This document shows, piece by piece, positions 43,975 through 56,423 of a stretch of DNA of 64,000 nucleotides; positions within the stretch are counted from its first letter, which is position 1; each line of letters begins with the position of its first letter. Made by a program: the position numbers and the translations under genes. This DNA comes from an uncultured Dehalococcoidia bacterium (GTDB lineage Bacteria > Chloroflexota > Dehalococcoidia > Lucifugimonadales > UBA3495), in contig CATOSK010000004.1 of NCBI GenBank assembly GCA_951812535.1, positions 487,074-551,073 on the forward strand, written 5' to 3'. The notes under the pieces were generated by a model. That model was not told the origin of the DNA and did no database searches. It saw only the letters and a program-made list of their open reading frames with translations.

Positions 43975-47375
<3,401 letters not shown>

Positions 47376-47478
47376 ACGCTAAGAACTTCAAACTTCTTGC
47401 CAGAAACATCGCTTGGACAAACTCAGGATTCAGACTTCTTATTCCCTTCAATGTCGGCTCAACGGCCGGCGCAACCGT

Positions 47479-47553
47479 CGCGGGGTGGAGCAGTGGCAGC
47501 TCGTCGGGCTCATAACCCGAAGGTCGTTGGTTCGAATCCAACCCCCGCTACCA
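47479..47553 (+). tRNA. Initiator tRNA-fMet (anticodon CAT)
   Basis: A full cloverleaf is visible: acceptor strand CGCGGGG, D-arm with AGCAGTGGCAGCT, anticodon arm TCGGGCTCATAACCCGA, T-arm GTTGGTTCGAATCCAAC and encoded CCA end. The anticodon stem has three G-C pairs next to the loop, and the first base pair (C1 with T72) is mismatched; both are hallmarks of initiator tRNA. It lies about 100 bases after the 23S gene and may be on the same transcript. Confidence 0.95.
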
Positions 47554-47572
47554 AGATAACTGGACGTGTGAC

Positions 47573-47610
47573 CCAAGCCCCCGGAATTAATCCGGGGGCT
47601 TGGTTATTTA
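47573..47610 (+). terminator. Rho-independent terminator of the 23S-tRNA unit
   Basis: CCAAGCCCCCGGA and TCCGGGGGCTTGG form a perfect 13-bp stem with loop ATTAA, followed by TTATTT. Confidence 0.93.
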
Positions 47611-47896
47611 AGCGGAGAGACATCAAGTGGGAAACGACGCCCGGGTTGCTTCGTGGGGATGGAATACGCAGATTGTGATGAGCTATCTATAACCGCCTGG
47701 GCCCACCTGTTTTCAACAGCTAGCTGGAGTTCAGCCCTGCTTTCTGGCACACCAGTTGGCCGATTGTCGGATTCTAGCCATGAATTTCCCAATACATAGC
47801 CATTACGACTATCGATTTCCCAGATAACCGCTCTAAATCTACACAACTCCCCAATATGCTCGTAGAATATCTACATGTTGTTGGAGGTAGAGTGAT

Positions 47897-48133
47897 ATGA
47901 AACTGCAAGAATTGCGCGAGGAAAAGCAGCTGAGCATTGAAGGATTGAGCGAGCACGCCAGGGTGCCGGTCAGGACCATCACGTCCATCGAGGAGGGCCG
48001 GTCGGTCCCGTCCCAGATCACCGGCAACAAGCTGGCGAAGGCGTTGGAAGTGCGGCCGGACCAGATTGACGAGGTCATGGCCGCGGTGCATGGCGCATGG
48101 GAGGGCAAGGATGGATACTTGGGACCCCGCTAA
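47897..48133 (+). CDS. XRE-type helix-turn-helix protein
   Basis: The 78-residue protein is a Cro/CI-type DNA-binding domain: MKLQELREEKQLSIEGLSEH, ARVPVRTITSIEEGRSVPSQ and ITGNKLAKALEVRPDQIDEV cover the five helices. It has no other domain. The ATG follows GGAGGTAGAGTGAT. The region before it (47611-47896) shows no supported gene. Target unknown. Confidence 0.85.
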   Translation: MKLQELREEKQLSIEGLSEHARVPVRTITSIEEGRSVPSQITGNKLAKALEVRPDQIDEVMAAVHGAWEGKDGYLGPR

Positions 48134-48303
48134 CCGGGCACGAGGCCGCTCTCGGTTCCGGCGATCCGCCGAGTGCTCTCCCCGCCGCGAGCCGTGCCCG
48201 GGTACCCTATCATGAGGTTGGATGCAGCCCCATGTCTCCGGCGGTGTTTCCAAATGAGGGTGTTATAATCTCCGGCGGGGAATTTGACCGTTACGGAGTA
48301 CAT

Positions 48304-48789
48304 TTGACCTCCGAGCAACGTTCCCAAAAGATAGAGTCCTACGGGAACGGATATAACATCCTGGTTGAGGCCCTCCGGGACTTGCCGAGGGAGATGTGGC
48401 AGTTCCGGGACGAGCATGGATGCTGGAGCATCCATGAGCACCTGGTCCACATAGCGGACAGCGAAGCCAACAGCTACATCCGCTGTCGGCGTCTCGTCGC
48501 TGAACCGGGCGAACCTCTGATGGCGTATGACGAAAACCGGTGGGCCGGGGAGTTAGACTATTCCAGCCAAAGCACCGATGAGGCCCTGGAACTTTTCCGG
48601 TGGCTGCGTCACCGCACTTACTCGCTGATCAAGTCCCTCCCTGAGCACACTTGGGCAAACACCGCCTACCACCCTGAGAACGGCGACATGACCCTGGACG
48701 ATTGGCTCGACGTGTACGAGAGCCATATCCCGGAACATGTACAATACATGCGGGAGAACTACGAAGCCTGGATCAAATCGCGGATATAA
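48304..48789 (+). CDS. DinB family protein
   Basis: The 161-residue protein is a DinB-like four-helix bundle with the three-histidine metal site: His in WSIHEHLVHIADSE and the pair in VYESHIPEHVQYM. These enzymes are often thiol-dependent transferases or unknown. A TTG at 48304 has GGAG at a good distance and is preceded by TATAAT at 48264; a longer frame from ATG 48232 is possible. It is 12 bp upstream of the bicupin gene, so they probably form one operon. Confidence 0.82.
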   Translation: MTSEQRSQKIESYGNGYNILVEALRDLPREMWQFRDEHGCWSIHEHLVHIADSEANSYIRCRRLVAEPGEPLMAYDENRWAGELDYSSQSTDEALELFRWLRHRTYSLIKSLPEHTWANTAYHPENGDMTLDDWLDVYESHIPEHVQYMRENYEAWIKSRI

Positions 48790-48801
48790 GGAGGCGGACT
48801 C

Positions 48802-49875
48802 ATGACTTCCCAGCGAACCATCGCGACCGAGGAAGACCGCCAGTATTACGACACTACCGAGCGGGTCCGGCTCAAGCCGGGATGGATGCAGGGCGAAGGC
48901 CAGCCGATGCCCACCATCGAACCCTTCTTGTGGCGCTGGCAGGAGGTTGAACCCCTGGTCCTGAAGAGCGGGGAACTGGTTACGCCGGACCGCGATGTGG
49001 AACGCCGGACCCTCCGCCTAGCCACTCCGGGATTGGACCGGGGCACTACGCATACCATCACCGCAGCCCTGCAACTGCTGCTCCCCGGGGAGTGCGCGCC
49101 GGCTCACCGGCACACGCCCACCGCCATCCGCTGGGTGCTCAAGGGCGAGGGTGCCTACACTACCGTCGAGGGAGACAAGTGCTGGATGGAGCCGGGCGAC
49201 CTGATCCTCACCCCGTCCTGGACTTGGCACGACCACAACAACGAGGGCAGCGAGCCGATGATTTGGCTGGATGGTCTCGACGTGCCGCTGGTACGGTACT
49301 TGCGGGCCAACTTCTACGAACCCTATCCCGAAGACCAGCAGCCCATCGTCGGAGTGGCCGAATCCGAAAAGAGATTCGCGTCCGGCGCTCTGCGTCCGGC
49401 CTGGGAAGACCACGAGGCCCCTTACTCTCCCCTCTGGCACTACAAGTGGGCCAAGACGGAGGAAGCCCTCCACAGTCTGGCGGAAATCGACGCCAGCCCC
49501 TTCGATGACGTCGCGATGGAGTTCAGCGACCCGGCCACCGGGGGCCCGGTCCTGCGGACCATGACCTGCTGGGCCCAGCTCATCCGCCCCGGCGTTGCCA
49601 CGCGGGCCCACCGCCAGACCAGCTGCGCCGTCTACCACGTCTACCGGGGCCAGGGATACAGCGTCATCGACGGACAAAAGTTTGAATGGAACGAAGGAGA
49701 CTTCTTCGTCGTTCCCCCCTGGGTCTGGCACGAGCACGCCAACCCCACCGGGCAGGAATCCATCCTGTTCTCCATCCAGGACATTCCGGTATTGAAGGAC
49801 ATGGCCCTTTACCGGGAGGAACCCTACGTCGAAAACGCGGGCCACCAACCGGTGACCGGCTTGTTCCGAGGGTAA
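48802..49875 (+). CDS. Bicupin dioxygenase (gentisate 1,2-dioxygenase-like)
   Basis: This 357-residue protein has two cupin domains. The first, PGECAPAHRHTPTAIRWVLKGEG with WHDHNNEG, has the histidines of the Fe(II) site; the second, RPGVATRAHRQTSCAVYHVYRGQG with WVWHEHANPTG, is similar. The arrangement and spacing match gentisate, salicylate and 1-hydroxy-2-naphthoate dioxygenases that open aromatic rings. Whether both or only the first metal site is active is unclear. The substrate cannot be told, but the downstream genes (thioredoxin-like lipoprotein, CocE hydrolase) do not form a classical gentisate pathway. The ATG is preceded by AAGGAGGC. Confidence 0.88.
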   Translation: MTSQRTIATEEDRQYYDTTERVRLKPGWMQGEGQPMPTIEPFLWRWQEVEPLVLKSGELVTPDRDVERRTLRLATPGLDRGTTHTITAALQLLLPGECAPAHRHTPTAIRWVLKGEGAYTTVEGDKCWMEPGDLILTPSWTWHDHNNEGSEPMIWLDGLDVPLVRYLRANFYEPYPEDQQPIVGVAESEKRFASGALRPAWEDHEAPYSPLWHYKWAKTEEALHSLAEIDASPFDDVAMEFSDPATGGPVLRTMTCWAQLIRPGVATRAHRQTSCAVYHVYRGQGYSVIDGQKFEWNEGDFFVVPPWVWHEHANPTGQESILFSIQDIPVLKDMALYREEPYVENAGHQPVTGLFRG

Positions 49876-49898
49876 TGGTTACCCAAGGACTACTGCCA

Positions 49899-50504
49899 AT
49901 GAATCCAAACCGCTTCGGGATTGGTTTGTCCTTGTCGACGAGACTGTTGGTCGCCGTCCTGGTCGCCTTGGTGGTGGGACTGGCGCCCGCTTGCTCCACG
50001 GAATCCGCGCCTGAGAGCAACGCCACCGTCGACGCGATCCACGACCTGCCAGTCCGGGGGCCGTTGGAAGGCCATGAACTGGGCCAGCAATCCCCCGAGT
50101 TCACGCTGCGGTTGGCCAATGGGGAAACTCTGACCCTAACGCAGATCAAAGAGTCCGACCGTCCCACCTTCCTGTTCTTCTGGGCAACAACTTGAGGGGT
50201 CTGCACCGCCGAGTTGCGGCGGCTGAAAGACATTTACCCCCAGTATGCCGAGGACGTGGACTTTTATGCTGTGGGAGTCTTCCCCCACGACAGCGTAGAC
50301 CCCTTCGTCGAATTCGCCGAGAAGAGGGGTTACCCCTGGCCGGTAGCGATCCCGGAGGGTCCCCTGCTGGAGGACCTTTTCGTCACCATACAGTCAACCA
50401 AGATAGCCATCAACCGCCACGGGACAATCATCCACCGCGCCAACATGGGCAAGGGCAGCCCGGAAGTCTGGCACGAGGTTTTTGCCGAGTTATCCGGGAC
50501 TTAG
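49899..50504 (+). CDS. TlpA/AhpC-type thioredoxin-fold lipoprotein, probable selenoprotein (Sec99 at in-frame TGA)
   Basis: The protein begins with a signal-type sequence (LLVAVLVALVVGLAPAC) that probably makes it a lipoprotein. A thioredoxin-like domain follows: GQQSPEFTLRLANGETLTL, then FLFFWATT[TGA]GVCTAELRRL. The active site would read U-x-x-C, with TGA (50193-50195) at the first cysteine position. After it, the frame stays open for 102 residues with typical family features (YAVGVFPHDSVDPFVEFAEK, AINRHGTIIHRANMG), giving 201 residues in total. A hairpin with loop AGTTG lies at 50206. Selenocysteine insertion is inferred; thioredoxin-like and peroxiredoxin-like selenoproteins with this motif are known. 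It would act as a thiol oxidoreductase at the outer side of the membrane. Confidence 0.87.
50206..50222 (+). promoter_or_regulatory. Predicted bacterial SECIS hairpin (thioredoxin-fold lipoprotein)
   Basis: CCGCCG and CGGCGG form a perfect 6-bp stem with loop AGTTG. Exactly 16 bases lie between the TGA and the loop, and the second loop base is G. Confidence 0.75.
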
Positions 50505-50681
50505 TAAAAGGACCCTTCGTTGGGCCGGGACGCCGCAAACCAATACCCGGTCATAGGGCCCTCTCGGAGGCACACGTCCCCTGTTTCCTTCATTGACTCC
50601 CGTTTTTGGCGCGGGGTATGATTGGGCCTCCTCACGGCAGCCCCCAATCCCGACTGAAAACTGACTTGGGACGGTAAACTC

Positions 50682-52442
50682 ATGGCAAGCAGAAGGGAAT
50701 ACAAGGTCATCCGAGAACGCAACGTCATGGTGCCGATGCGGGACGGGACCCGGTTGGCCACCGACATCTTCCGGCCCGACGCCCCCGGACGCTTTCCGGT
50801 CCTGGTGAACCGCGGCCCCTACGGCAAGGAAGGTTACCTGGACCAGCCCAACCACTCCATGTGGTTCTTCCCGAAGAATGGCTATGTCTTCGTCAGCCAG
50901 GACTGCCGCGCCAGATTCGATTCCGAAGGAGACCACTACGACCCGGTCTTCCAGGAAGCACATGACGGATGGGACACCGTGGAGTGGGCCGCCAGCCAGC
51001 CCTGGTCCACCGGAAGGGTTGGCACCACTGGACAGTCCTACCTGGGCGCCACCCAGTACACGCTGGCCGGGACCAATCCCCTGCCCCCTCACCTCAAGAC
51101 CATGGCCCCGGTGTCGGCATCTTCCGACTTCCACCAGAGCTGGGTCTACCACACCGGGGGCGCCATGGAATGGGGATGGATGGTCCCCTACGCCATATTC
51201 AAGGGACGCAACACCCTGGAGCGGATTGGACGTCAGGACTTGCTGACCCAAATGGACGAATACGTGCTGCCCCCCGGCAACTTCGCCCAGCCGCTGACCG
51301 ATCAATGGTACCGCCACCTTCCCCTCCGGGACTGGGTTGACCGGCTGAAGGAAACGGCTCCCTATTTCCACGAATACTTCGACGAGGAGCTGGACGGCCC
51401 CTACTGGTGGCGGGCCAACCTGCTTAGGAATCTGGGCGGGACCACGATCCCCATGTTCCATATCAGCTCCTGGTACGACATCTTCCTGGAAGGAGCGCTC
51501 AACTCATTCCAGGCTATCCGGGAACGGGGAGCGTCCGAGTTGGCACGGGGGAACCAGAAGCTGCTCGTCGGCCCGTGGGCCCACATTCGTCCCTACACCG
51601 AACCCACCTCCGGCGGATGCGGAGACATCGATTTCGGCGATAACGCACGCATCGAGTTGCACGATTACCTGCTGCGCTGGTTCGACCATTGGCTGCAGGA
51701 CATCGACTCCGGGATTACCACCGACCCGCCCGTCTACCTATTCGTGATGGGAGAGAATCGCTGGCGGGAAGAGCACGAATGGCCCCTGGCACGCACCAAT
51801 TACACGCCCTTCTACCTCCACTCCCAGGGTTCCGCCAACACCCGGAGCGGAGATGGCTCCCTGTCCACCGTTCCTCCCGGCGAGCAGCCTGCGGACCAGT
51901 TTATCTACGACCCGGAGGATCCTGTCCCCACCGCCGGCGGAAGCACCTTGATCATCGACTACGGCGTTGCGGACCAGGGTTTCGTCGAAGACCGGAACGA
52001 CGTCCTTATCTACGATTCCGGCCCATTGGAGCACGACCTGGAGATAACCGGGCCGGTAAAGATGGAGTTGTACGCCTCCAGCAGCGCCGTGGACACGGAC
52101 TTCACCGCCAAGTTGGTGGATGTTCGCCCCGATGGATACGCTCACAACCTGCAGGACGGAATCATCCGCGCCCGCTACCGTACTTCGGTTGCCCAGCCGT
52201 CCTTTATCGAACCCGGCCGGGTTTACCGCTACACCATCGACCTGGGATCCACCAGCCACGTCATCAAGGCAGGCCACCGGATCCGGGTCGACGTTTCCAG
52301 CAGCAACTTTCCCAGGTTCGACCGGAACCCGAACACCGGTGCCCCACTGGGGGTGGAAGCTCGCCTGGAATCAGCCCAGCAGACCATACATCACTCGGCG
52401 GTCTTCCCGTCGCGGGTGATTCTCCCCATCATACCCAGGTAG
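50682..52442 (+). CDS. CocE/NonD family hydrolase
   Basis: The 586-residue protein matches the CocE/S15 serine hydrolases (cocaine esterase, X-Pro dipeptidyl peptidase). MVPMRDGTRLATDIFRPD starts the alpha/beta hydrolase core; the nucleophile elbow GTTGQSYLG carries Ser119. The C-terminal part, VAQPSFIEPGRVYRYTIDLGSTSHVIKAGHRIRVDVSSSNFPRFDRNPNTG, is the jelly-roll domain. These enzymes hydrolyse esters or amides; the natural substrate is unknown. The ATG follows GGGACGGTAAACTC. It is followed by the gluconate-dehydrogenase-subunit-3-like gene with a 62-bp gap. Confidence 0.93.
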   Translation: MASRREYKVIRERNVMVPMRDGTRLATDIFRPDAPGRFPVLVNRGPYGKEGYLDQPNHSMWFFPKNGYVFVSQDCRARFDSEGDHYDPVFQEAHDGWDTVEWAASQPWSTGRVGTTGQSYLGATQYTLAGTNPLPPHLKTMAPVSASSDFHQSWVYHTGGAMEWGWMVPYAIFKGRNTLERIGRQDLLTQMDEYVLPPGNFAQPLTDQWYRHLPLRDWVDRLKETAPYFHEYFDEELDGPYWWRANLLRNLGGTTIPMFHISSWYDIFLEGALNSFQAIRERGASELARGNQKLLVGPWAHIRPYTEPTSGGCGDIDFGDNARIELHDYLLRWFDHWLQDIDSGITTDPPVYLFVMGENRWREEHEWPLARTNYTPFYLHSQGSANTRSGDGSLSTVPPGEQPADQFIYDPEDPVPTAGGSTLIIDYGVADQGFVEDRNDVLIYDSGPLEHDLEITGPVKMELYASSSAVDTDFTAKLVDVRPDGYAHNLQDGIIRARYRTSVAQPSFIEPGRVYRYTIDLGSTSHVIKAGHRIRVDVSSSNFPRFDRNPNTGAPLGVEARLESAQQTIHHSAVFPSRVILPIIPR

Positions 52443-52504
52443 GTCCTCGGCCCGGTTCGAGCTGCCCTGCCCCATCCCCATTCCACAATCAGGAACTAAC
52501 GAAC

Positions 52505-52990
52505 ATGGCAACTTATGTCCCGTCCGGTGACAATTCGATAGACCGTCCTTTCCTCACGGCCACCCAAAGGGAACTGCTGTGCGCGGTCCTGGACCGGATC
52601 GTGCCGCCCCAGGGCAATTTCCCAGGTGCGGGGGCGTTGGGATTGAGCGTGTTCCTGGAGAACGTCGCCGGCCGGACCCCCGACCGCCGGCGTCTCCTGA
52701 ACAACGGCCTGGCCCAGATCGAGCTGGCCGCTTCCCGCAGGCCCAGTGGGAGGTTTGAGCAGTTGGATGCCGACGAGCAGGACGCCATCTTGCGGGAAGT
52801 CGCGGAACAGGACCCGGTGTTCTTCGATCTGCTGGTGCGACAGTGCTACAACGGCTACTACACCAACCCCGACGTTCAGGAAATGGTGGGGCACCACCGC
52901 CCCGACCCTTCCGAGTACGCATACCAGCCCTTGAACGAAGACTTGCTCGAGCCGCAAAGGCAGCGTCCGCCCTTCTGGACCCAGGTCTAG
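52505..52990 (+). CDS. Gluconate 2-dehydrogenase subunit 3-like protein
   Basis: The 161-residue protein resembles the small subunit 3 family of membrane-bound gluconate dehydrogenase: FLTATQRELLCAVLDRIVPPQ, GLSVFLENVAGRTPDRRRLLNNGLAQIELA and ELDADEQDAIL-like helix (QLDADEQDAILREVAEQDPVFFDLLV). Normally it pairs with a GMC-type flavoprotein and carries a Tat signal, which is absent here. No flavoprotein subunit is adjacent, so it is an orphan. The ATG at 52505 is in a weak ribosome context (GGAACTAACGAAC). It ends before a terminator. Confidence 0.75.
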   Translation: MATYVPSGDNSIDRPFLTATQRELLCAVLDRIVPPQGNFPGAGALGLSVFLENVAGRTPDRRRLLNNGLAQIELAASRRPSGRFEQLDADEQDAILREVAEQDPVFFDLLVRQCYNGYYTNPDVQEMVGHHRPDPSEYAYQPLNEDLLEPQRQRPPFWTQV

Positions 52991-53033
52991 GCAGAACCTG
53001 CCGGAGCAATCCCGGAGCTATCTTTGCAAAAAA

Positions 53034-53060
53034 GCCCAGGGATTTCTCCCCGGGCCTTTT
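53034..53060 (+). terminator. Rho-independent terminator
   Basis: GCCCAGGGA and TCCCCGGGC pair over nine positions with one mismatch, loop TTTC, followed by CTTTTC. A run of A residues precedes it, so it can also serve the convergent gene at 53090. Confidence 0.8.
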
Positions 53061-53089
53061 CACGAATAACCTGAATGCTCCTCGCCGGG

Positions 53090-53998
53090 TCAGGCAAGCA
53101 AAGCCAGTTCCAATTGACCCTGCCGGCCCCGCAATTGCCGGGCCGGGGCCCTCTTGGGCAGCTCCCAGCGGGCCCGGGCGTCCTCAACCAGGGCCGACAC
53201 GCTCCGGGCGTAGTCTCCGGGAGCGTATCCGTTCCCCCGGTACAACCGCTCATAGGCCGGAGTCAGGTGGGGATACGCTTCTCGCAGCATGGGCATAAAC
53301 CACTCCTTGCTCCCCGGCCGCAGGAACAACAGGTTGCCGCCCAGATAGCGTGCCTTGTGGGACGCGGCAGCCTCGGCAACCGCGTTGATGCTCTCACTGG
53401 TATCGGATATTCCGGGCAGCATCGGGGCCATCATCACGCCGGCCGGTATCCCCTCTTCCACGAGGAACTGCATGGCCTCAAGGCGGGCCAGGGGATTCGG
53501 CGTTCCCGGCTCCGTCTGTTTCCAGACCTGCGGGTCGACGCTGCCCACGCTGAAATTAACCTGCACGTCGGCCGTTTCGTACAACTGCTTCAGAACATCC
53601 ACGTCCCGGCGGACCAGCACTCCCTTGGTGGTGATCGACAGGGGGTTGTGGAACTCGGCCGCCACCATGAGAACTCTCCTGGTGAGGCAGTACTGTCCCT
53701 CGGCTGGCTCGTAGGGATCTGAAGCCGTGCCGACGGCAATGGATTCACCCCGCCACCTGGGCCGGCCTAGTTCGCGGCGAAGGACATCCGGCGCGTTGAC
53801 TTTGGCGAAGACCCGCTGGTCGAAATCGGTCCCTGAGTTCATTCCCCAGAACTCATGAGTGGACCGGGCATAGCAGTACCGGCAGGCGTGCCGGCATCCC
53901 CGGTATGGGTTCAGAGTCCAGCGGAAAGGGAAGTCAGGTACGTCGATTCGGTTCAGAACGGTCTTGCAGTGGATTTCCTGGACCTCGGCCTCAGCCAT
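53090..53998 (-). CDS. Radical SAM protein (spore photoproduct lyase-like, Rv2578c type)
   Basis: The 302-residue protein has the radical SAM cluster motif NPYRGCRHACRYCYARSTHEF, with three cysteines in CxxxCxxC. AVGTASDPYEPAEGQYCLTR and LSITTKGVLVRRDVDVLKQL are typical of a group of SPL-related proteins common in actinobacteria and Chloroflexota, whose function is unknown. The C-terminus (RQLRGRQGQLELALLA) resembles others of that group. The ATG at 53998 (MAEAEVQEIHCKTVLNRI) is chosen over an earlier one 19 codons upstream. It lies alone on the minus strand, convergent with the gene before. Confidence 0.88.
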   Translation of the reverse strand: MAEAEVQEIHCKTVLNRIDVPDFPFRWTLNPYRGCRHACRYCYARSTHEFWGMNSGTDFDQRVFAKVNAPDVLRRELGRPRWRGESIAVGTASDPYEPAEGQYCLTRRVLMVAAEFHNPLSITTKGVLVRRDVDVLKQLYETADVQVNFSVGSVDPQVWKQTEPGTPNPLARLEAMQFLVEEGIPAGVMMAPMLPGISDTSESINAVAEAAASHKARYLGGNLLFLRPGSKEWFMPMLREAYPHLTPAYERLYRGNGYAPGDYARSVSALVEDARARWELPKRAPARQLRGRQGQLELALLA

Positions 53999-54167
53999 TC
54001 GCCCTCCCGGATAGTCAGGACAACATCGGTCGGGGAATGCCCCGCCCGCTGTCACCCCTGGAATCGAACTTGCGTTCGCAATCTATCCCTAGGGAGTGGA
54101 GCAGTCAAGGGGCAACTGTCAGTAAATCGGGAGCAGGCGGCGAAGGCGTTCGGCGGCAGGCAGGGCA

Positions 54168-55568
54168 TCAGCGGTTGTAAAGGTATCCGGTGGTGGTGCG
54201 GTCGCAGTTAATCTTGCGGTTCAGGTGAAGCCCCTCTAGGACGAACTCCACGGCCGACGCCACCACTTCCGGTCGGGTGTCTTCAGTCAGCCTGACTACC
54301 GCGCCTTGCAGGCCATCTAGGCTCTCCAGCAAGCCCCGGTACTGAGAGGACCGGAGTTCGCTGCCTGTCTCGGCCGAGTTCCCCAAGTCGAATGACGTCA
54401 CGGTATCTTCCAACTCCGCCACGTCGAAATAGGAGCCGAAGACCCTCAGCTCGGCTCGCTTGATCAGGTCTTCCATGACCCGGCCTTCCCGCCCTTCCTC
54501 GAAGGTCTCCAGCTCGATCTTTCCGCCGAAGGAAGCCGCTATGTAGGGCAGGTCGCTGATCCTGGGACAGGCGATGGCGTCTCCGTGGCGTATGGAGCGG
54601 CGAAAGGCGTTGCTCAACAGAGTCTCGTAGTTGGAAATTGACACCCGGACGCTGACTCCCGACCGCTGGTTGATCTCGCTGCTGGTCCGTGCCTGGGCCG
54701 TTACCTCGGCCAGGATTTCCTTCATGAATTGGGGCACGACCAGATTGTCTTCATCCGGGAACGTGGACCGTTCCTGGTCCATAATGGAAATTTCCTCGGC
54801 TATTGCCCGGGGATAGTGAGTGTGAATCTGGGCGCCGTAACGGTCCTTAAGAGGAGTTACGATCCGTCCCCGGTTGGTATAGTCCTCCGGATTCGCTGTC
54901 GCCACTACGTAGACGTCCAGGGGCAGCCGGATCCGGTAGCCCTTGATCTGAACGTCCCGCTCCTCCATGAGGTTGAACAGTCCCACCTGGATGCGCTCGG
55001 CGAGGTCGGGCAGTTCGTTGATGCAGAAAATCCCCCGGTTAGTCCTGGGCACCAACCCGTAGTGGATGGCCAGTTCGTCCGAAAGGTAGCGCCCTTCTGC
55101 AACCTTGATCGGGTCGATTTCACCAATGAGATCAGCAATGGATATGTCCGGGGTTGCCAGTTTCTCCGAATACCGTTCATCCCGCGAAATCCACTCGATG
55201 GGGAGGTTATCCCCCAGCTCCGCCGCCCTCTCCCGGCAGGGGAGGCAGATGGGACGGTAGGGGTCGTCGTTGATCTCGCAATCTGCCGGCTTTGGAATAT
55301 AGTCGTCCAGGAGATTGACCATGCTGCGGATCAACCGGGACTTGGCCTGGCCGCGCTCCCCCAGCAGGATCACGTCCTGGCCGGCGAGAATGGCGTTTTC
55401 CAGTTGCGGAATGACCGTGTTTTCGAAGCCGACAATCCCCGGGAAGGCCACCTCCTCTACCCTTATCTTCTGCATAAGGTTCCGTCGGATCTCTTCCCTC
55501 ACCGGAAGCGTTTGATAGCCGCTTTCCCGGAGTTCTCCCAAGGTGGTAATGCCTGGTATTGCAGCCAT
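54168..55568 (-). CDS. AAA+ ATPase, magnesium chelatase ChlI/BchI-like
   Basis: This 466-residue protein is an AAA+ ATPase close to magnesium chelatase subunit I and MoxR types. The Walker A motif is LLGERGQAKSRLIRSM, and the conserved block GIFCINELPDLAERIQVGLFNLMEERDVQIKGYRIRLPLDVYVVATANPEDYTNRGRIVTPLKDRY contains Walker B, sensor 1 and arginine finger. A cysteine-rich insertion (PYRPICLPCRERA) before Walker B is characteristic of some bacterial members. No VWA partner (ChlD) is next to it. The role may be metal chelation or protein remodelling; neither can be fixed. The ATG is preceded by GGAGCTGG-type bases, a moderate site. Confidence 0.9.
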   Translation of the reverse strand: MAAIPGITTLGELRESGYQTLPVREEIRRNLMQKIRVEEVAFPGIVGFENTVIPQLENAILAGQDVILLGERGQAKSRLIRSMVNLLDDYIPKPADCEINDDPYRPICLPCRERAAELGDNLPIEWISRDERYSEKLATPDISIADLIGEIDPIKVAEGRYLSDELAIHYGLVPRTNRGIFCINELPDLAERIQVGLFNLMEERDVQIKGYRIRLPLDVYVVATANPEDYTNRGRIVTPLKDRYGAQIHTHYPRAIAEEISIMDQERSTFPDEDNLVVPQFMKEILAEVTAQARTSSEINQRSGVSVRVSISNYETLLSNAFRRSIRHGDAIACPRISDLPYIAASFGGKIELETFEEGREGRVMEDLIKRAELRVFGSYFDVAELEDTVTSFDLGNSAETGSELRSSQYRGLLESLDGLQGAVVRLTEDTRPEVVASAVEFVLEGLHLNRKINCDRTTTGYLYNR

Positions 55569-56423
55569 TGTTCCAGCTCCGCAGAAATGGTTGAAGGAAT
55601 ACGGTCGCCATCAACGCGAGGGCACGCCGATTCGGGCAACCTAGTATAGCACGGAGCTTCCAACGCTCCGGTCGGACTCCCCACAGAGACAGCGTTCCAA
55701 TGTAGGTGGTTTCGTTCCCGGCTCGCCTCTTTCGCTCCCGTCTTTCCCGCCACGGACTCCTCTGGACAGCCGCCGGCGTTGAGACACGTTACCTTGCACC
55801 AGCGGGGGAGTCGTAGAAAGGGAGTCCCGACCCCGTAGTCATGGGGATGCACCACCTGAGGTTGAACGCTCTCTACTGACAGTTGGGCCTTTCCAACCCC
55901 GTCCTTCGTCCGGTACCATGAATCCAGAAAGGGTTTTCCGTACGGCGTTCCCCGCAGAAATGCATCAAATTGCACCAAAAAAATTCTTCTGGTCCGCCAA
56001 CGATGTTGCGACACCCGGTTTACAATGGCGCCAAAACCGGACATTCGACGGCCAAAAGAGCCCTTTCGCTGGACATTTTGGCGACAATATCCCCTGTCCG
56101 CCACGCTCAACTGTCCCAGAATGTCTCAATAATGTCCCGCTTTGCCCCGGTTGTGCCCCAAACCAGGGACAGTCGGCCACTTGATTGGCCCACTCCGGGA
56201 CTCGCCACACTATGAATCCGTGCTCAATTCCTTCGGAAACTTCCCAAATGTCCCAAAACTAAATTTCTCCCGTCCCCGTTTCCAACAGCCTCCTTTGCTT
56301 CGTCCGGTGGTCGGTTGTATGAGACCGAATCGTGAACGGCATGGGGTCTTCAGGAACCCGAATGCAATTGCCCTGCCGCGGGCGGCTTCCTTTCGGTTAT
56401 AATGGCACCAACCAACAGGAGCC
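55569..56423. other. 855-bp gene-free region with recurring TGTCC/CGCCAAAA motifs
   Basis: This is the longest gap without a gene. Between 56020 and 56260 there are several related motifs: GGCGCCAAAACCGGACAT at 56028, the reverse of TGTCGCCAAAATGTCC at 56071-56086, TGTCCCAGAATGTCTC and AATGTCCC at 56112-56138, and ATGTCCCAAAAC at 56248. The CGCCAAAA blocks are in opposite orientation. Such clusters resemble binding-site arrays at the ends of Mu- or Tn7-like transposons, but no transposase is present. Other parts hold nothing I can name. Confidence 0.5.

Noticed and set aside
47604..47846. 80-codon minus-strand frame after the tRNA terminator
   Set aside because: It starts within a poor ribosome context, overlaps the terminator region and matches nothing I know; it is possible but not supported.
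47376..47896. 5S rRNA after the 23S gene
   Set aside because: No sequence with 5S features is present; only initiator tRNA and a terminator follow.
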